DNA from: Beta vulgaris subsp. vulgaris
Lineage: Eukaryota; Streptophyta; Magnoliopsida; Caryophyllales; Amaranthaceae
Reading direction: 5' to 3'
Assembly: GCF_026745355.1 (NCBI RefSeq)
Contig: NC_079209.1
Span: 2,227,001 to 2,291,000, forward strand
Length of the DNA: 64,000 nucleotides
This document shows, piece by piece, positions 36,801-48,324 of the stretch. Position 1 is the first letter of the stretch. Each line of letters begins with the position of its first letter. The notes below the pieces were generated by a model. That model did not search any database. It was not told where the DNA came from and saw nothing but the letters and a program-made list of their open reading frames with translations. The position numbers and the translations under genes are program-made.

Positions 36801-39800
36801 TCTCATGAGTCATGACAGCCTTCAAAAAATCGATCAATAATTACCAGTAAAATTTGTTTCTCAATTTCTTCATTTCTCCAACTCCTTTACCAAATCTTAG
36901 TTCTTTCCTTTAATGCCTCTAATTTCAAAATAATTTGCTCTCCTAAAATAGTATTTCCAATGAGCTCAATGCCAGATTTCTCATGAACCTCAGATTCTGA
37001 ACTCTCTTATGAGTCATGACAGCCTTCAAAAAGTCGAGCAATCATTTCCACTTTCCAGTAAAATTTGTTTCTCATGTTCTTCATTTCTCCAACTCCTTTA
37101 CCAAATCTTAGCTCTTTACTTTAATGCCTCTAATTTCAAAATAATTTGCTCTCCTAAAATTAAACTCCCAAGATTGAGAAGGGGCCTAAGCATTTCTGAA
37201 AAAATCAACCTACCTGGAAATGGAGTACAGCAACTAGAGACTGCAGACTCAAATTATTACAATATCAAGCATAAGTGTGAACACTCAGGCAGAGAAAAGT
37301 GACAAGTGAAATAACCTCACACCTGTATTCCATCCTCCAAATCAATTAATTCACAACCTGCATACATCTACTAGCCATACTGAGACATCAAGAGTTGAGG
37401 CTAAATCATGTGACAGATCAGACCATTCAACTTGCTCAATACTTTTCAGTGTGAGGGCATCCTCAAGCACCTATATCAGTGATCCTTGACGTATTACATT
37501 AATACTGGATTTATAAGTCTGATCTCGAGCCTTTATTATTTATAGTGGCAACTCTCAGAAGGAAGAGCAAAACTCGCAAGAGCCACATTCTAGATACTTC
37601 AAGTCTTCCCTCATATTAACAGATAAGTAATATTATCTTGTCTAATGTTGCCTTCATAAGCTCTCTTACAACTGCTTATTATTGAATTCTTGGAGAAAAG
37701 TGAAAAGCAATAGACTCTCATATTAACTTGGATATTAAATCTGACATATAAATGAGTCCTTTAAGAAATTTTAACAGCTCAATTCCAATTAAGTGTCCTT
37801 AAAATTATGCACAAAGACGACGTAGTTCTTAATAATTGCAACGAATATAAGAAGGCAGTTAAAGGTAACCTGAAGTTCAGCAACCTCATCAGTCAAACTA
37901 AACAAAACTTACAAATTATCAACTCCAAAACAAAAGACAAATTAGCATATTCAAAGCATTTACGACAACTACTGAACCATCCATGAATGTCAACACATAG
38001 TAAATATCATTAAGCAAAATCAAGGGAAGTTAAGAGACATAGGAATTAGGATGTCATAGCGGGAATTCGAAAGATAATAGAAACAAAGTGGCATAAACAA
38101 TATGCAACCCAGTTCAACACACCTTTCACATCCTGCCTCAGCAGAGACATCAAGGCTTTCTGAACTGCGTCCCGTTCCACATTCTCCTCTGACAATATAA
38201 AGTTGAACATCAGAATCTAGGAAGTAAGAAGGGTACCTACTAGGCTACTACCTACTAGAATATAGAAAACAATATGCATATAATACCAGCCATTAGCAAT
38301 TGAGCGAGAATGTCAACGATCTTAGAGACATATTCTGGTGTATCCTTGCAGAAAAGGGGAAGACCCCTGATAGCTTGAACACGAACCTGCAAAAGAGACT
38401 AGGGAGTTAGAGTTATATCTACACAAACGCTTAAAGATAGAACAAACTTAAGCTTTAAACATATAAGTGATATGTTAGACCCTAAAAGTCTAAAGGCAGC
38501 ATAATGAGATCCTCAGATTTAAGGTAAAACTATAGCATTCAAAAAAAAGTACTTGAATTGATGCATCACATGAGCTATATTAGGACTTGAATTAGGAGGC
38601 CACAGGATTTCACCATAGCAACACAACTTTGGCAATAATAAAATTTGGAGTTACAAGAAAAACAGTTTCCCAAAACATTCTGCAGAGGATCAACAGACCA
38701 ATAAAGAAGCCAAGATTCAGCAAATTGACCAATACACTCAATAGCAAGAGGATATGTAGTTCTGTACTTCAACCTCGAAGAAATAGAAGAGCATTAAGTT
38801 CTAGTTCACCTTTCAAACAGCTAAGATATGGGAAAACATGTATCCCTTCCTCCCTCCATAAGACATGACAAAATAGCAAAAATCAGGCATTTAAAAAAAC
38901 CTACTGTAACACCAAAGATACTAGCAAGGCTCTAAGTCGTCTCTACCTTGCACGTTTTGCAGGATAAAAGTCTCCTATTTATTTCCCTCCATTAGACATT
39001 AGACTGTGCAAGTCTAAAAAACTTATTTCTCAGTGACAGAAATATTTGTCATCTGTTAATCTGTTATTGTCTCATGAAAAAGACCAAAAGAGCCGAACAA
39101 AAACTTCTTCAGTCCCTGAGTGACATAATTAAAAGAGCCATAGATATATCACCCGGTCTTCATTTAGGGTACAGTGTGTTCTTGTCGCATGAAGATAATA
39201 CAGGAGTAAAAATAAATTCAAATCACTACCTCCAAGGCAAAACTAAAGTCTCTGACACCAATGTTCTCAGTGAGCACCATATATAACTAATCAAAGTGCC
39301 CCATAGTCTCGCAACCATATCTCTCAACAAAGTAAGCTCATAAAATTGAAACAGACCTTTAAACTAAAAGTGGGGGTCTAATATACATCTGACAGCGGAC
39401 TCACTGCTCCATAAGCTGGGCCTTTGCTCCCAAATAATCTTTCATTCATAGGCCATAGCTTATTCTCTAATATTGTCTCATTGTCTCCATTTGCAGGGGA
39501 CGCAGAAATTAGAAACATGAAAACAATATAGTTGTTTGAGAAACATTTCTGAGCAACAAGCTCGATACCATCAATGGTGCAGATTACAAAAGCTGACAAA
39601 AGCCTTCCAAGAGCCATTGCATCAATTCCCAAAGCAATCATTAACTACCATATACAATAGCTAGCCAACATTTAACCAATTCATTTCTATCATCGACAAC
39701 CAATAGCTAATCCATTAAAGTGTCAGTCTCTATCACCTAGCCAATCAGAAGCACAACAAAAGCTCCAAAAATGAGGCAGACATTAATAAGAACTTCTTAT

Positions 39801-41288
39801 TGGGGGAGGGGGGGGGGGGACTTTGCCGAGTGCGGAAACAACTTCACACAATCTCTAAGCAGAGAAATACTACAGTACTAACACTTTTGGCTCTTAATTT
39901 CAATCCGAAGTTGGATCATATCTTAAAATTCCAAATATATACTACTTATTGTATATAAAACTGACCCCGAGATCTTCCTCTTCGCACAAATCAAGATGAG
40001 CGTCGACCGCACTGGTTGAAAGGTCAGGGAAGTACTTGAAGAACCTCGGAATAAGCTGAGCAGAGAGCTGTTTTTCCTTCGTACTACCTTTGGCCGCCTG
40101 TATAATCCCTTCATAATCCTTCACGTTCTACAACCAACCAACAACAAAACCACAAACAAAATCAATACTCCAATAACAATAACTCACAATTGAACAACTC
40201 CATTCTTACAATCAAAAACAAACTTAATACTCATTTAACAACAGCTCACAATTGAACAACTAAATTCTACAATCAAAAACAGATTCAATACTCAATTAAC
40301 AACGACTCACAATTGAACAACTCCATTCTTACAATCAAAAACAGATTCAATACTCAATTAACAACGACTCACAATTGAACAACTCCATTCTTACAATAAA
40401 AAACAGATTCAATACTCAATTAACAACGACTCACAATTGAACAACTCCATTCTACAATCAAAACAAATTTAATGCTCAATTAACAGCAACACACAACTGA
40501 ACAACTTCATTCTACAATCAAAAACAAATTCAAAACTCAATTCACAACGACAAACAATTGAGCAACTCCATTCCACAATCAAACACAAATTCTATACTCA
40601 ATTAACAATGACTGGCAATTGAACAACTCCATTCCACAACCAAAAACAAATCCAATACTCAATTAACAGCAACACAAAACTGAACAACTCCATTCTACAA
40701 TCAAAAACAAATTCTATACTCAATTAACAATGACTAGCAATTGAAAAACTCCATTCTACAAGCAAAAACAAATGCAATACTCAATTAACAACTGACAATT
40801 GAACAACTCAATTCTACAAGCTCAAACAAATTCAAAACTCAATTAACAACGACTCACAATTGAACAACTCCATTCTACAATCAAAAACAAATTCCATATT
40901 CATCTAACAACGACTCACAATCGAACAGCTCATTCTACAATCAAAAACAAATTCAATACTCAATTAACAGCAACACACAACTGAACAACTCCATTCTACA
41001 ATCAAAAACAAATTCAATACTCAATTAACAACAACTCACAACTGAACAACTCCATTCTACAATCAAAAACAAATTCAATACTGAACTAACAACAAAACAC
41101 AATTAAACAACTCCAGAAACCCTAGAACCTCGAAAAATGAGTAAAGAGAGGCGAACCTGAGACTTATCTTTGGCGTCATTAAGACGCTCGCCATACTCGT
41201 AAAGCTTCTCGATGTCTTTGGCATCGTCGACGATGGCGGAGGCGGAGGTGGTGGTTGTATTGGTGGTTGCGGCGGCGGCGTCAGCCAT
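24865..41288 (-). CDS. API5: Apoptosis inhibitor 5-like protein (API5), 16 exons
   Basis: Exons (minus): 41288-41157, 40127-39966, 38386-38287, 38188-38123, 33449-33355, 33226-33152, 32654-32505, 31996-31931, 31852-31787, 28200-28090, 27838-27749, 27639-27533, 27047-26936, 26755-26690, 26608-26505, 25060-24865. All join in frame with GT-AG introns and give 565 residues. The product matches plant API5 throughout: DIEKLYEYGERLNDAKDKSQ in exon 1, FKYFPDLS and DLCEEEDLG in exon 2, DVTGAEFKMF in exon 7, NSLCGYKIVTGQPSD in exon 12. The tail is Gly/Arg-rich with a basic AAKKGRGGG motif that may be a nuclear signal. API5 is an alpha-helical HEAT/ARM-like nuclear protein; animal API5 suppresses E2F1-linked apoptosis, and the plant homologue in rice is tied to tapetal cell death and RNA helicases. 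Introns 4 (4.7 kb) and 9 (3.6 kb) are unusually long. Confidence 0.95.
25196..25461. mobile_element. Stowaway-like MITE in API5 intron 15
   Basis: TA-flanked (25194-25195 and 25462-25463). The left end CTCCCTACATCTTTTAAGGA matches the reverse complement of the right end (CTCCCTCTGTTTCTTAAGGA) with few changes. Length 266 bp. Confidence 0.75.
25488..25565. repeat. 39-bp tandem duplication
   Basis: Two consecutive, essentially identical copies begin CAAGTTATTCTTTTATCCG at 25488 and 25527, inside API5 intron 15. Confidence 0.9.
29297..29912. mobile_element. Possible TIR element in API5 intron 9
   Basis: AGTGTTTGGTTCA at the left and TGAACCAAACAAGT at the right form terminal inverted repeats about 615 bp apart. 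More distant inverted similarity continues inside (words like CCAGGTAT). No clear target duplication was found, so the class is open (hAT or Harbinger). Confidence 0.4.
30147..30356. mobile_element. Diverged Stowaway-like MITE in API5 intron 9
   Basis: The right end reads GCGGAGGAAGTA. Its reverse complement, with TTAATCACTACATAG further in, resembles the left side (TTTCCTCTTTATGG then TTTATCACTACATAA). The terminal bases at the left are degenerate. Confidence 0.4.
32720..33056. mobile_element. Probable Stowaway-like MITE in API5 intron 6
   Basis: TA-flanked (32718-32719 and 33057-33058), beginning CTCCCTTTCTCC and ending GCTGAGGGAG. The terminal match is short (CTCCCT), so the call rests on ends, TA duplication and size (337 bp). 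Confidence 0.5.
34864..35230. repeat. Diverged tandem duplication, about 182-bp unit
   Basis: CTCCAAACTAGACTTGTGA occurs at 34864 and 35046. Both copies continue with GGTTAAATATTTTTA and ATTTCCTTTTTGAAAAAATT. It lies in API5 intron 4. Confidence 0.8.
36744..37160. repeat. Tandem duplication, about 204-bp unit
   Basis: Copy 1 starts at about 36744 and copy 2 at about 36948. Both carry ATGAGCTCAATGCCAGATTT, the GAGTCATGACAGCCTTCAA word and CCAACTCCTTTACCAAATCT. The copies are roughly 90-95% alike by eye. It lies in API5 intron 4. Confidence 0.9.
40135..41110. repeat. 61-bp minisatellite filling API5 intron 1
   Basis: About 16 head-to-tail units with a core of AACAACTCCATTCTACAATC, then AAAAACAAATTCAATACTCA, then ATTAACAACGACTCACAATT. 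Periods run 57-63 bp with small indels. The array takes up nearly all of the 1029-bp intron and reaches within about 50 bp of the 5' splice site. Unit starts (GAACAACT word) are at about 40193, 40255, 40316, 40378, 40441, 40500 and so on to 41104. Confidence 0.95.
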
Positions 41289-43235
41289 TGATGAAGGAGA
41301 GGAGAGAGAAAATCCTGGAAAGTAGAAAACGAGTGAAGTGAGGAAGATGAAGATGAAGAAGATGAGTTGAATGCAATTGCAACATGAAACAAAAATTGTT
41401 TACAAGGTGGTTGTTAATGGTGTGAGTCTGCGGAGGAGAGAGAGAGAGTGAGGAGTTTTCACTTTTCAGGTTTTTGTAGTATGGATAGAGCGGACCGAAA
41501 GAGGAAACTGCGAGTTTTTTTTTTTGCTTGGGGTTGGTTTTTTTTTTTGAAGTAATACTATTGAGTTTTGGTTACAAGTTACAACTCACAAGTTGAGTGC
41601 TTTAGAGTTGGAGATCAAGGTTTTTTCAGTCTTAACTCGTAATTATGGAATGCAATGTTTTGTATTCGACTACTCGGCTATGTTGGTATGTCCGGTAAGC
41701 TAGTAATTTATTAGAGATTATTATCTGATTAGCTATCTTACCTAATCGAATAAATTGAAGCTTTTTAAAATTTAGGTATTTTTCAGAGTATATTTTGAGC
41801 ATACTTGATCGTGTTGAATTGGATGCACGCTAAAAACTTTTTCATGTTAGATTCATAGCAAAAATGCTAATTGAAGTAAATTGCTAACTGAAATAGTGAT
41901 TTTCTCAATAAAGTCATGAATTGAATTTGTGATTTTTTCTGATGAAACCGCTAGTTGAGCATAAGGTTTTTTTTTAAAAAAAATATTAGTTTACGAAAAT
42001 GGGTTAAAGTGCGAAACCAAAATGCTATTCTACACATTTTATATATAATTATAAAGTATCCAACAACTATCAACAATCTTCCACCAATTTAAAACCATAA
42101 ATCACGTCCATATTCACAAGCAAATATTACCGACACAGTATATCTAAGCATATACGTTCTGAATAAGGAATAAAGGACGAGCCAAATAAATATATTATAA
42201 TAAAGGATGAGCCAAATAAATATATTATGTTGATTTATTTAAGTTGATTCAAAATTTACGTACCATAATGAAGATTCTAAGCAAAGTTTGTATGACACAA
42301 GCACAGACCTTTATCGCCTAGCTCCCCTTTCTTTAACAAGGGGGTGGTGATGTATATTTTAACTCATCCACCTCTGAAGCATACCCCTAAACAAGGAGTG
42401 GATATCAATCTCGCTTATATGTCTATTTAAGTCGTGAAGGCAATGTAACAATCAGTGAACATGACATCAAGGTAGTGATAGTGGATGGTGGATGGGAGGA
42501 GGAGGAGGAGGCAGTGTTGGAGAAGCACGAAGGGTTGAGGCATATAGGGCCAAGGAGGAGGTCAAGGCATAGGTGAAATAAGGAGACTAAAGTGATGTTT
42601 ATCCGCTGGATTTCAAGACCTTATTACTTATTCTTGTTAAAATCAAACCAAACCAAACTTTAAAAAAATTCATATTAGACCACATACTAAACCTTCTTAG
42701 TTTCATCTACTAGAGTACCAAATGTATAATATTCTGTATTAGTTCAAAAATTGAAAACTGAACATTTGAAAAATTCATGACGAGACGAATTTATAATATC
42801 TTACATGAATATGTTTTTTTCCTTATAGATTAGCAATACAATCAAGCATAATCAAATAGGAGATCAAACTAGACTATAAAGTTTTAAACCTGATAAAATA
42901 AATCTTGATAAATTTACACCAAATTACCCTATATTAAGGGAAATAAACTATCACAACAAGTATACAAGGATGAAGGAGCATTATTGAATTCCATCAAAAG
43001 TAAGGCTTGCAAATAGTTTGAATACAAGGAGCATTAATTGAAGTCCATTGAAAGTAGGTCTTGCAAATAGTTTGGGCCAAATTAGGAGCAAGCAAAAAGT
43101 ACATTCATTCCCATTGGAATACAAATGACGGCCAGCACTAGATTAGAACTTAGAAGGGGCCAAGCCCAGTTCTATGATTATTATCCTACTTTGCGGATGG
43201 AAAACAAAATCCTGAGCACAATTGATTAATTTCAA
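41289..43235. other. Region upstream of API5, no gene seen
   Basis: It contains the API5 5' leader and promoter region with a GA-rich stretch (about 41428-41452), a 30-bp tandem duplication (about 42169-42228, GAGCCAAATAAATATATTAT), a GGA microsatellite (42497-42513) and a diverged direct repeat at 42961-43075. No coding region is supported. Confidence 0.5.
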
Positions 43236-43582
43236 GGAAAATTTGTCAAAAAAAAAGCTTAATTTTGCGAAAAAAAACTTATAAAGCATTCTTTATAAGA
43301 AAAAATCACAAACTTAATTTTTTCTTGCAAGAAGATACTTATTCCTATTTTGCGGTGTGTTTTTTCTCAATTTCGATGATGATCCTTCTATCTTTCCTTA
43401 ACTCCCTATTTTCATTAACTGCATCACTACCCCTATGCATCTCAAAAACCACACAAAAAGATGATAATAGGTTTTATCTTGCAAGAAAATTAATTTTGTG
43501 TTTTTTTTGCGCAAAGAATGCTATAAAAGGTTTTTTCTCGTAAAATTGAACATTTAAAAGGTTTTTTTTTGACAAAATTTCC
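43236..43582. mobile_element. Mutator-type MITE with long inverted arms
   Basis: A 9-bp direct repeat TAATTTCAA flanks it (43227-43235 and 43583-43591), as expected for Mutator-like elements. The arms are inverted repeats of about 95 bp (left starts GGAAAATTTGTCAAAAAA). The small open frame inside (43265-43543) is accidental. Confidence 0.85.
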
Positions 43583-43620
43583 TAATTTCAACGAAAGGAA
43601 TATAGGTAGTAAAATAGTAA

Positions 43621-43967
43621 GGCTCTATTTGGAGAAGCATTTCAGGTGACTTAAATGATAAGGTGTTACAATTTTAAGTCACCTTATTTGTGGTGTTTGG
43701 TGGAGGAATTCAAATAAAATTTAAGTCCAAAATTTGACTGAAATTGAGTTGGAGTAAAATAAAGCGTTGAATTTTTTTAAAAAAATTTTTAAAGCCTGAT
43801 TTTTTTTTATCTTTATAAGCCTAAAAAAGATATTTAAGCTGCAAATAGGTTATGCAATCAGCTAGCTTATAAGTTTCAGCACCTTAACATTTTCAACTAC
43901 TATCTAATCCATTTCAGCCACCTTATCAGTTTCAGCTTCATTTCAGCCAGTGTTGCCAAACATAGCC
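43621..43967. mobile_element. PIF/Harbinger (Tourist-like) MITE
   Basis: TAA on both sides (43618-43620 and 43968-43970). Ends are GGCTCTATTTGG and CCAAACATAGCC, with further inverted similarity (TTTCAG / AAGGTG words). Length 347 bp. It lies only 38 bp after the Mutator-type MITE. Confidence 0.85.
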
Positions 43968-43970
43968 TAA

Positions 43971-46443
43971 GTTGAGAATTGTTTGTTATTTATGGTTACA
44001 TAAATATGCGATTTTGGGTAGATTATTGTTTTTATTATACAAATTACTAATTGTTATTGTTGAATGATTTATTAGTATCTATTGTTATCAAATCTACATA
44101 TACATTGTTATGATTAGACTGTTATGTAATGTTATTTCATGATTTTGTGATAGAAAAGTTGACTTCAAATTGACCATACCGAATACCTAACCTAAATGGG
44201 CGAATGACCAGACCTTACCCAAGTCAAATGGACCTAATCTAATCACCCAAGACCCAAAAGAAAATGAACCCAACCTAATTACAAGGATAGAATGGAATAA
44301 AGTCAACCTAAAATAACCAACTCAACCCAATATATCAATTCTAACAATCGAGTAGTTACCACTTACCACCTCCAATTTTACATTTTTACTCTTGTAAGAA
44401 ATCTTCACTTAATGTCATATATTGCTAAATGTGTGAAGATGGTCCCACGCCTTTAAAGTTATTCACTGGAAAAGGTATGCTCCTCGATCCCCGCATCTTC
44501 TTTGCATGAACAGATTCAATTTCTTTGGCCACGATCAATAAATTTTGAAACTGCTTGTGAACGTTATTGGCAAAATTGACTCAATCTAAATTGATTCATC
44601 TTGCTATTCGATACTTGAATTAGACCTGAAAATGACCCTCGGAAATTATGATCAATAAATTTTGAAACTGCTTGTGAATATTGGCAAAATTGACCTAATC
44701 TAAATTGAATCATCTTGCTATTCGACACTTGAATTCTCTTGGAAATTGATTAAGATTCAAAATAACCCGAGCGAAACGAGAACCAAATTAAACAGACTTG
44801 AATTTGACCCGACAAAAAATATTATTGCCAATCAACCCAAGTTATACCATTAATTATGATTCCTCACTACAATTTGAACCATTTTTTAATTTTATTTTAT
44901 TATTTTAATACTTTGTAATTTACTCTAATTTAATCTCTTACTTATATGTTATTTGCAATTATCGAGTTAATTTTTTTTATATTATATATATTTAATTCAA
45001 ATGCAGAATCAGCCCAAAAAAGACCTTATTATAATTGACCTAAACTGATTACATATGCCTGAAATAAACCCGATTTAATTCAAACCCACGTCAAAACAAA
45101 TCTAAGTGAAAGTTACATAATCCTATATAAACGATCCGAATGACTTGTATGTCACCTTTGAGTAACAATATGTTTTTCATGACAATATACATTACTTTGT
45201 TAGAGATCATCAAATTTTGCAAGTACCTCAAAAAAAAAAACGTAATAGTAAGAATGTTTGATTCTATCTTATTTTGCATGAACTTTTTTGAAATGAGCTT
45301 ATCTAAATTTATTGAAATTTATATGAACTTATTAGAACTTATCTTATATAGTTTTAGAACTTATTGATGAATCATATCTTATGTGGTTTAAGAAGTTAGC
45401 ATAATTTATTGGATCTTAAATGAATTTACTAGATTTAAAATTAAATATGTAAGGTGAAGAAAAAACACAGAAAAAAATGTATATAATCTAAACATGTCAA
45501 ATAATGACTTGACTTGTAACTCTTACACGCTTTATTTTCTAGGTTTTGGACATAAATTTTCAATCCAAAAGCTAATTAAAACGAAACCCGGAAATGCATA
45601 AGATATATCTGGTCAAGATTAATTGGGATAAGGTTGATTAGTTGAGTCAAATGCATATTTTTTGATATATTTTGTGAAATAAGTGGTAAGAGGAAAACAA
45701 TTTTATAAATATTGTTATCATATATGGCAACACATGGGGGAGAACTTGAGTGAGTTTTTGTTGTATTGTATGAGAAGGTTTTGAGTGAAGCTAAATAGAG
45801 GACTTTGAGTGAAGCAAAAGAGATGACTTTGAGTGAAGTCAAGAGAGGAACAACAGTTGTATTAGTGTTCCTAGTAGAACAAGAGAAGAAACTCAAGTAT
45901 GATAGGTTCTACTTAGAGATTGACCTACAATTAGTATATGAGTTGAGTTTAAAATCTCTTACGGTCGAGATTTTTCACTTCTTATTGGATTTAGGAAGTT
46001 TTCCTCTTAAAATCTCTTATCTCTTTGCATCATTTCTTTCATTTTCTCAAAAATTGCTCAAAAAGTACTCCTGGTTCCCATTATTAAAATTCACCATCCT
46101 TGTAGTACTCCTAAGTCCTAAGTTAAGATAACGATTTTCACAATGAATCAACATTTTAAAAAATGGATAGGATGAATCAACATGTTGACGAAAAATTTAG
46201 TTGTGATGCAATATGCAAGTGAGAATATTTACGTTATAATTGATTGGTAGGAGATCCTTTTAAAATGAAGATTAAAGTTGGCATGCAATTGACACTCATG
46301 GTAGTACCACAAAACATTATGTTTGTGTTTATGTTTTCACAATAGTAGGATAAACAATGCCTTAGGCCTTAACCCTTAGATTTTGAGTGTTTATGTGTTG
46401 GTATATTATGTTTATGTTTTAAAATGGAGAGGTACTGAGCCAC
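43971..46443. other. AT-rich intergenic DNA, no gene seen
   Basis: It holds a tandem duplication with a 117-bp period (44533-44745, starting GATCAATAAATTTTGAAACT) and a short triplication of ACTTTGAGTGAAG-like words (about 45777-45840). No coding region is supported. Confidence 0.5.
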
Positions 46444-46460
46444 TGAGTAGCTTTGTACAT

Positions 46461-46651
46461 TTTTTTTATTATTAGGAAATTAAGTCAGTTCAAAGGCTAA
46501 CTTTTACAAGGCTACTAGTCTGTAGGAAACACCAACACATTAGCTGATAAGGCATGCATAACATGCTAAGGACGGAAGTACCCCAGCATAATGATGGGGG
46601 TAAGGATTGAATCCCTGACCTCAGGGATCAAGGGGGAGTGCTCTACCCACT
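46461..46651 (-). mobile_element. SINE with 17-bp target duplication
   Basis: TGAGTAGCTTTGTACAT is repeated exactly at 46444-46460 and 46652-46668. On the minus strand the element has a tRNA-like head (AGTGGGTAGAGCA, then a B-box-like GGGATTCAATCC). It ends in an A-rich tail (plus-strand T run from 46461). Confidence 0.8.
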
Positions 46652-47144
46652 TGAGTAGCTTTGTACATGTTTTACGTTAAAGAATTTTATAGAAATAGTG
46701 GTGACAAAGAACTGGGAAAATGTTGAGTAAAAGCTGGCCTAATTTGCCACGAGTGTTATGAAGCTTTAGTTGAGAGCATGTGCAACTGCAAGGAGCTGGG
46801 ACCTCAGTTTTTATATGCACAATTGCGCACCATCAATTCTCTGCAAAATCACATAACCACGTATTTATATTATGGTCGAGTTTTCATTGTCTTGAGGGCT
46901 GAAGAGCAAGAGAATTAAACTCAAAAAAAATTCACAGATTATATGATTTATATCTATATTGTCAATTTGAATTTTTTATTTGTATAAAGTCGAACATATA
47001 TGTAAGAGAATTCTGATACTTATTTTTGGAGGGTGATAAATCAGCAACGCAAAAAAGCTAAGAAAAAAAAAATGGCTATCTAAGCAAGGGTCTATACCAT
47101 CTTTTTATCTATCTATGAGAATAGTCGACTATCAAATCCCCCAC

Positions 47145-48313
47145 TATTGGGGACTTATCTCCCTTAACCATTCTTCTTCGTTCCAAGCCATATCGTCAGT
47201 CGTATCCTTAGTTTACCCCCTTCTACTCAAAACTCTCCGGAGGATATTCTCATCTCAAAGTTTGTCAGTCATTAAGGTTTTGTATTAAGCTCTGCATATG
47301 CTTCCCTCCTGCCCCAAAATTAGGATGTGGCGGACCTATCCTGGATCTGGAAAGGAAATATGAACCAAAAATCAAAATTTTCATGTGGCTACTATGGCAG
47401 GATCGTATTCTCCATAGACACCTCCTTGCTATTAGGGGAATTATTGTTCAGGATTCTGCTTGCCCTAGGTGTCATAACCATACCGACCATGGCGCTCATA
47501 TCATGAGGGATTGTGCAAAGAGTAGTGAAATTTGAAGGTGTCCTGGAATGCCTGTATTTCTCAGAAGGGAATTCTAGGACTAGATTTATGAGAATGTGTC
47601 GTCGCCAAAAACATATAGAGAGATTCCCTGGGGGTGTCTATCTTCCCTTACTTGTGTCATGAAATTTGGAAGGATAGGAATAACTATGTCTTCCATGGCC
47701 GAGAACCTTCGCCTGTAATGGTGTTGTGCTTTCGGGCTATGGGTCATACTCGGGAATATCTTTCAACGCAGAGGATTAAGCACAATACAACCTGCTCCCA
47801 TGGAGTTTAATTTGTTCATCCTCCGGACTACTTGATGATTCATGTTGACGCTGCGGGGATTAGTGTGGTGGTTCGTCAGGGAAATTACTCATGGGTTGTG
47901 GGGTTTGCGAAAAGAATTTACGCTCAAAATTCCCTTGTAGCGAACTCCTTGAAATCCTCGAAGCCTTATACTTTGGGGAGGCACATAATCTACTCAAGGC
48001 TATTATTTATTCCGACAGCCAAAATGCAATCGATATTCTTAAATTAGGTAATTGTGATTTGTATGCAAATGTGATAATTACATGCAGGCAGTGGCTAGCG
48101 AGACGGCCGAAGATTCAGATTAAGCACTATATATAGCAGAATGCACAACCAATTGGCGGATAGCATGGCCAAGACATGTAGGGTCATAGATGGTGAATGT
48201 GTTATAATTAGGATTTTCCCCACCCCCTAGTTATTGTAACGAACAACTTATCTCGGATTGTAATATGTTGAACTCTAATATTTAATGAATGAATGGCTTT
48301 GTTAACCAAAAAA
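47145..48313 (+). mobile_element. 5'-truncated LINE (L1-type) 3' fragment
   Basis: An 11-bp direct repeat AAATCCCCCAC lies at 47134-47144 and 48314-48324, the right copy following an A-run tail preceded by GGCTTTGTTAACC, a common plant LINE 3' end. Inside, frameshifted reading gives a reverse-transcriptase zinc-finger region (KIKIFMWLLWQDRILH, then CPRCHNHTDH). Near 47830-48140 there is an RVT_3-type RNase H (MIHVDAAG; AIIYSDSQNAIDILKLG). It is inactive: only the 3' end remains and it holds stops and frameshifts. Confidence 0.8.
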
Positions 48314-48324
48314 AAATCCCCCAC

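Noticed and set aside
40135..41110. CRISPR-like regular repeats
   Set aside because: Units are contiguous 61-bp tandem copies without unique spacers, inside a plant intron; it is a minisatellite.
43265..43543. 92-codon plus-strand open frame
   Set aside because: It lies entirely within the Mutator-type MITE, mostly in the inverted arms.
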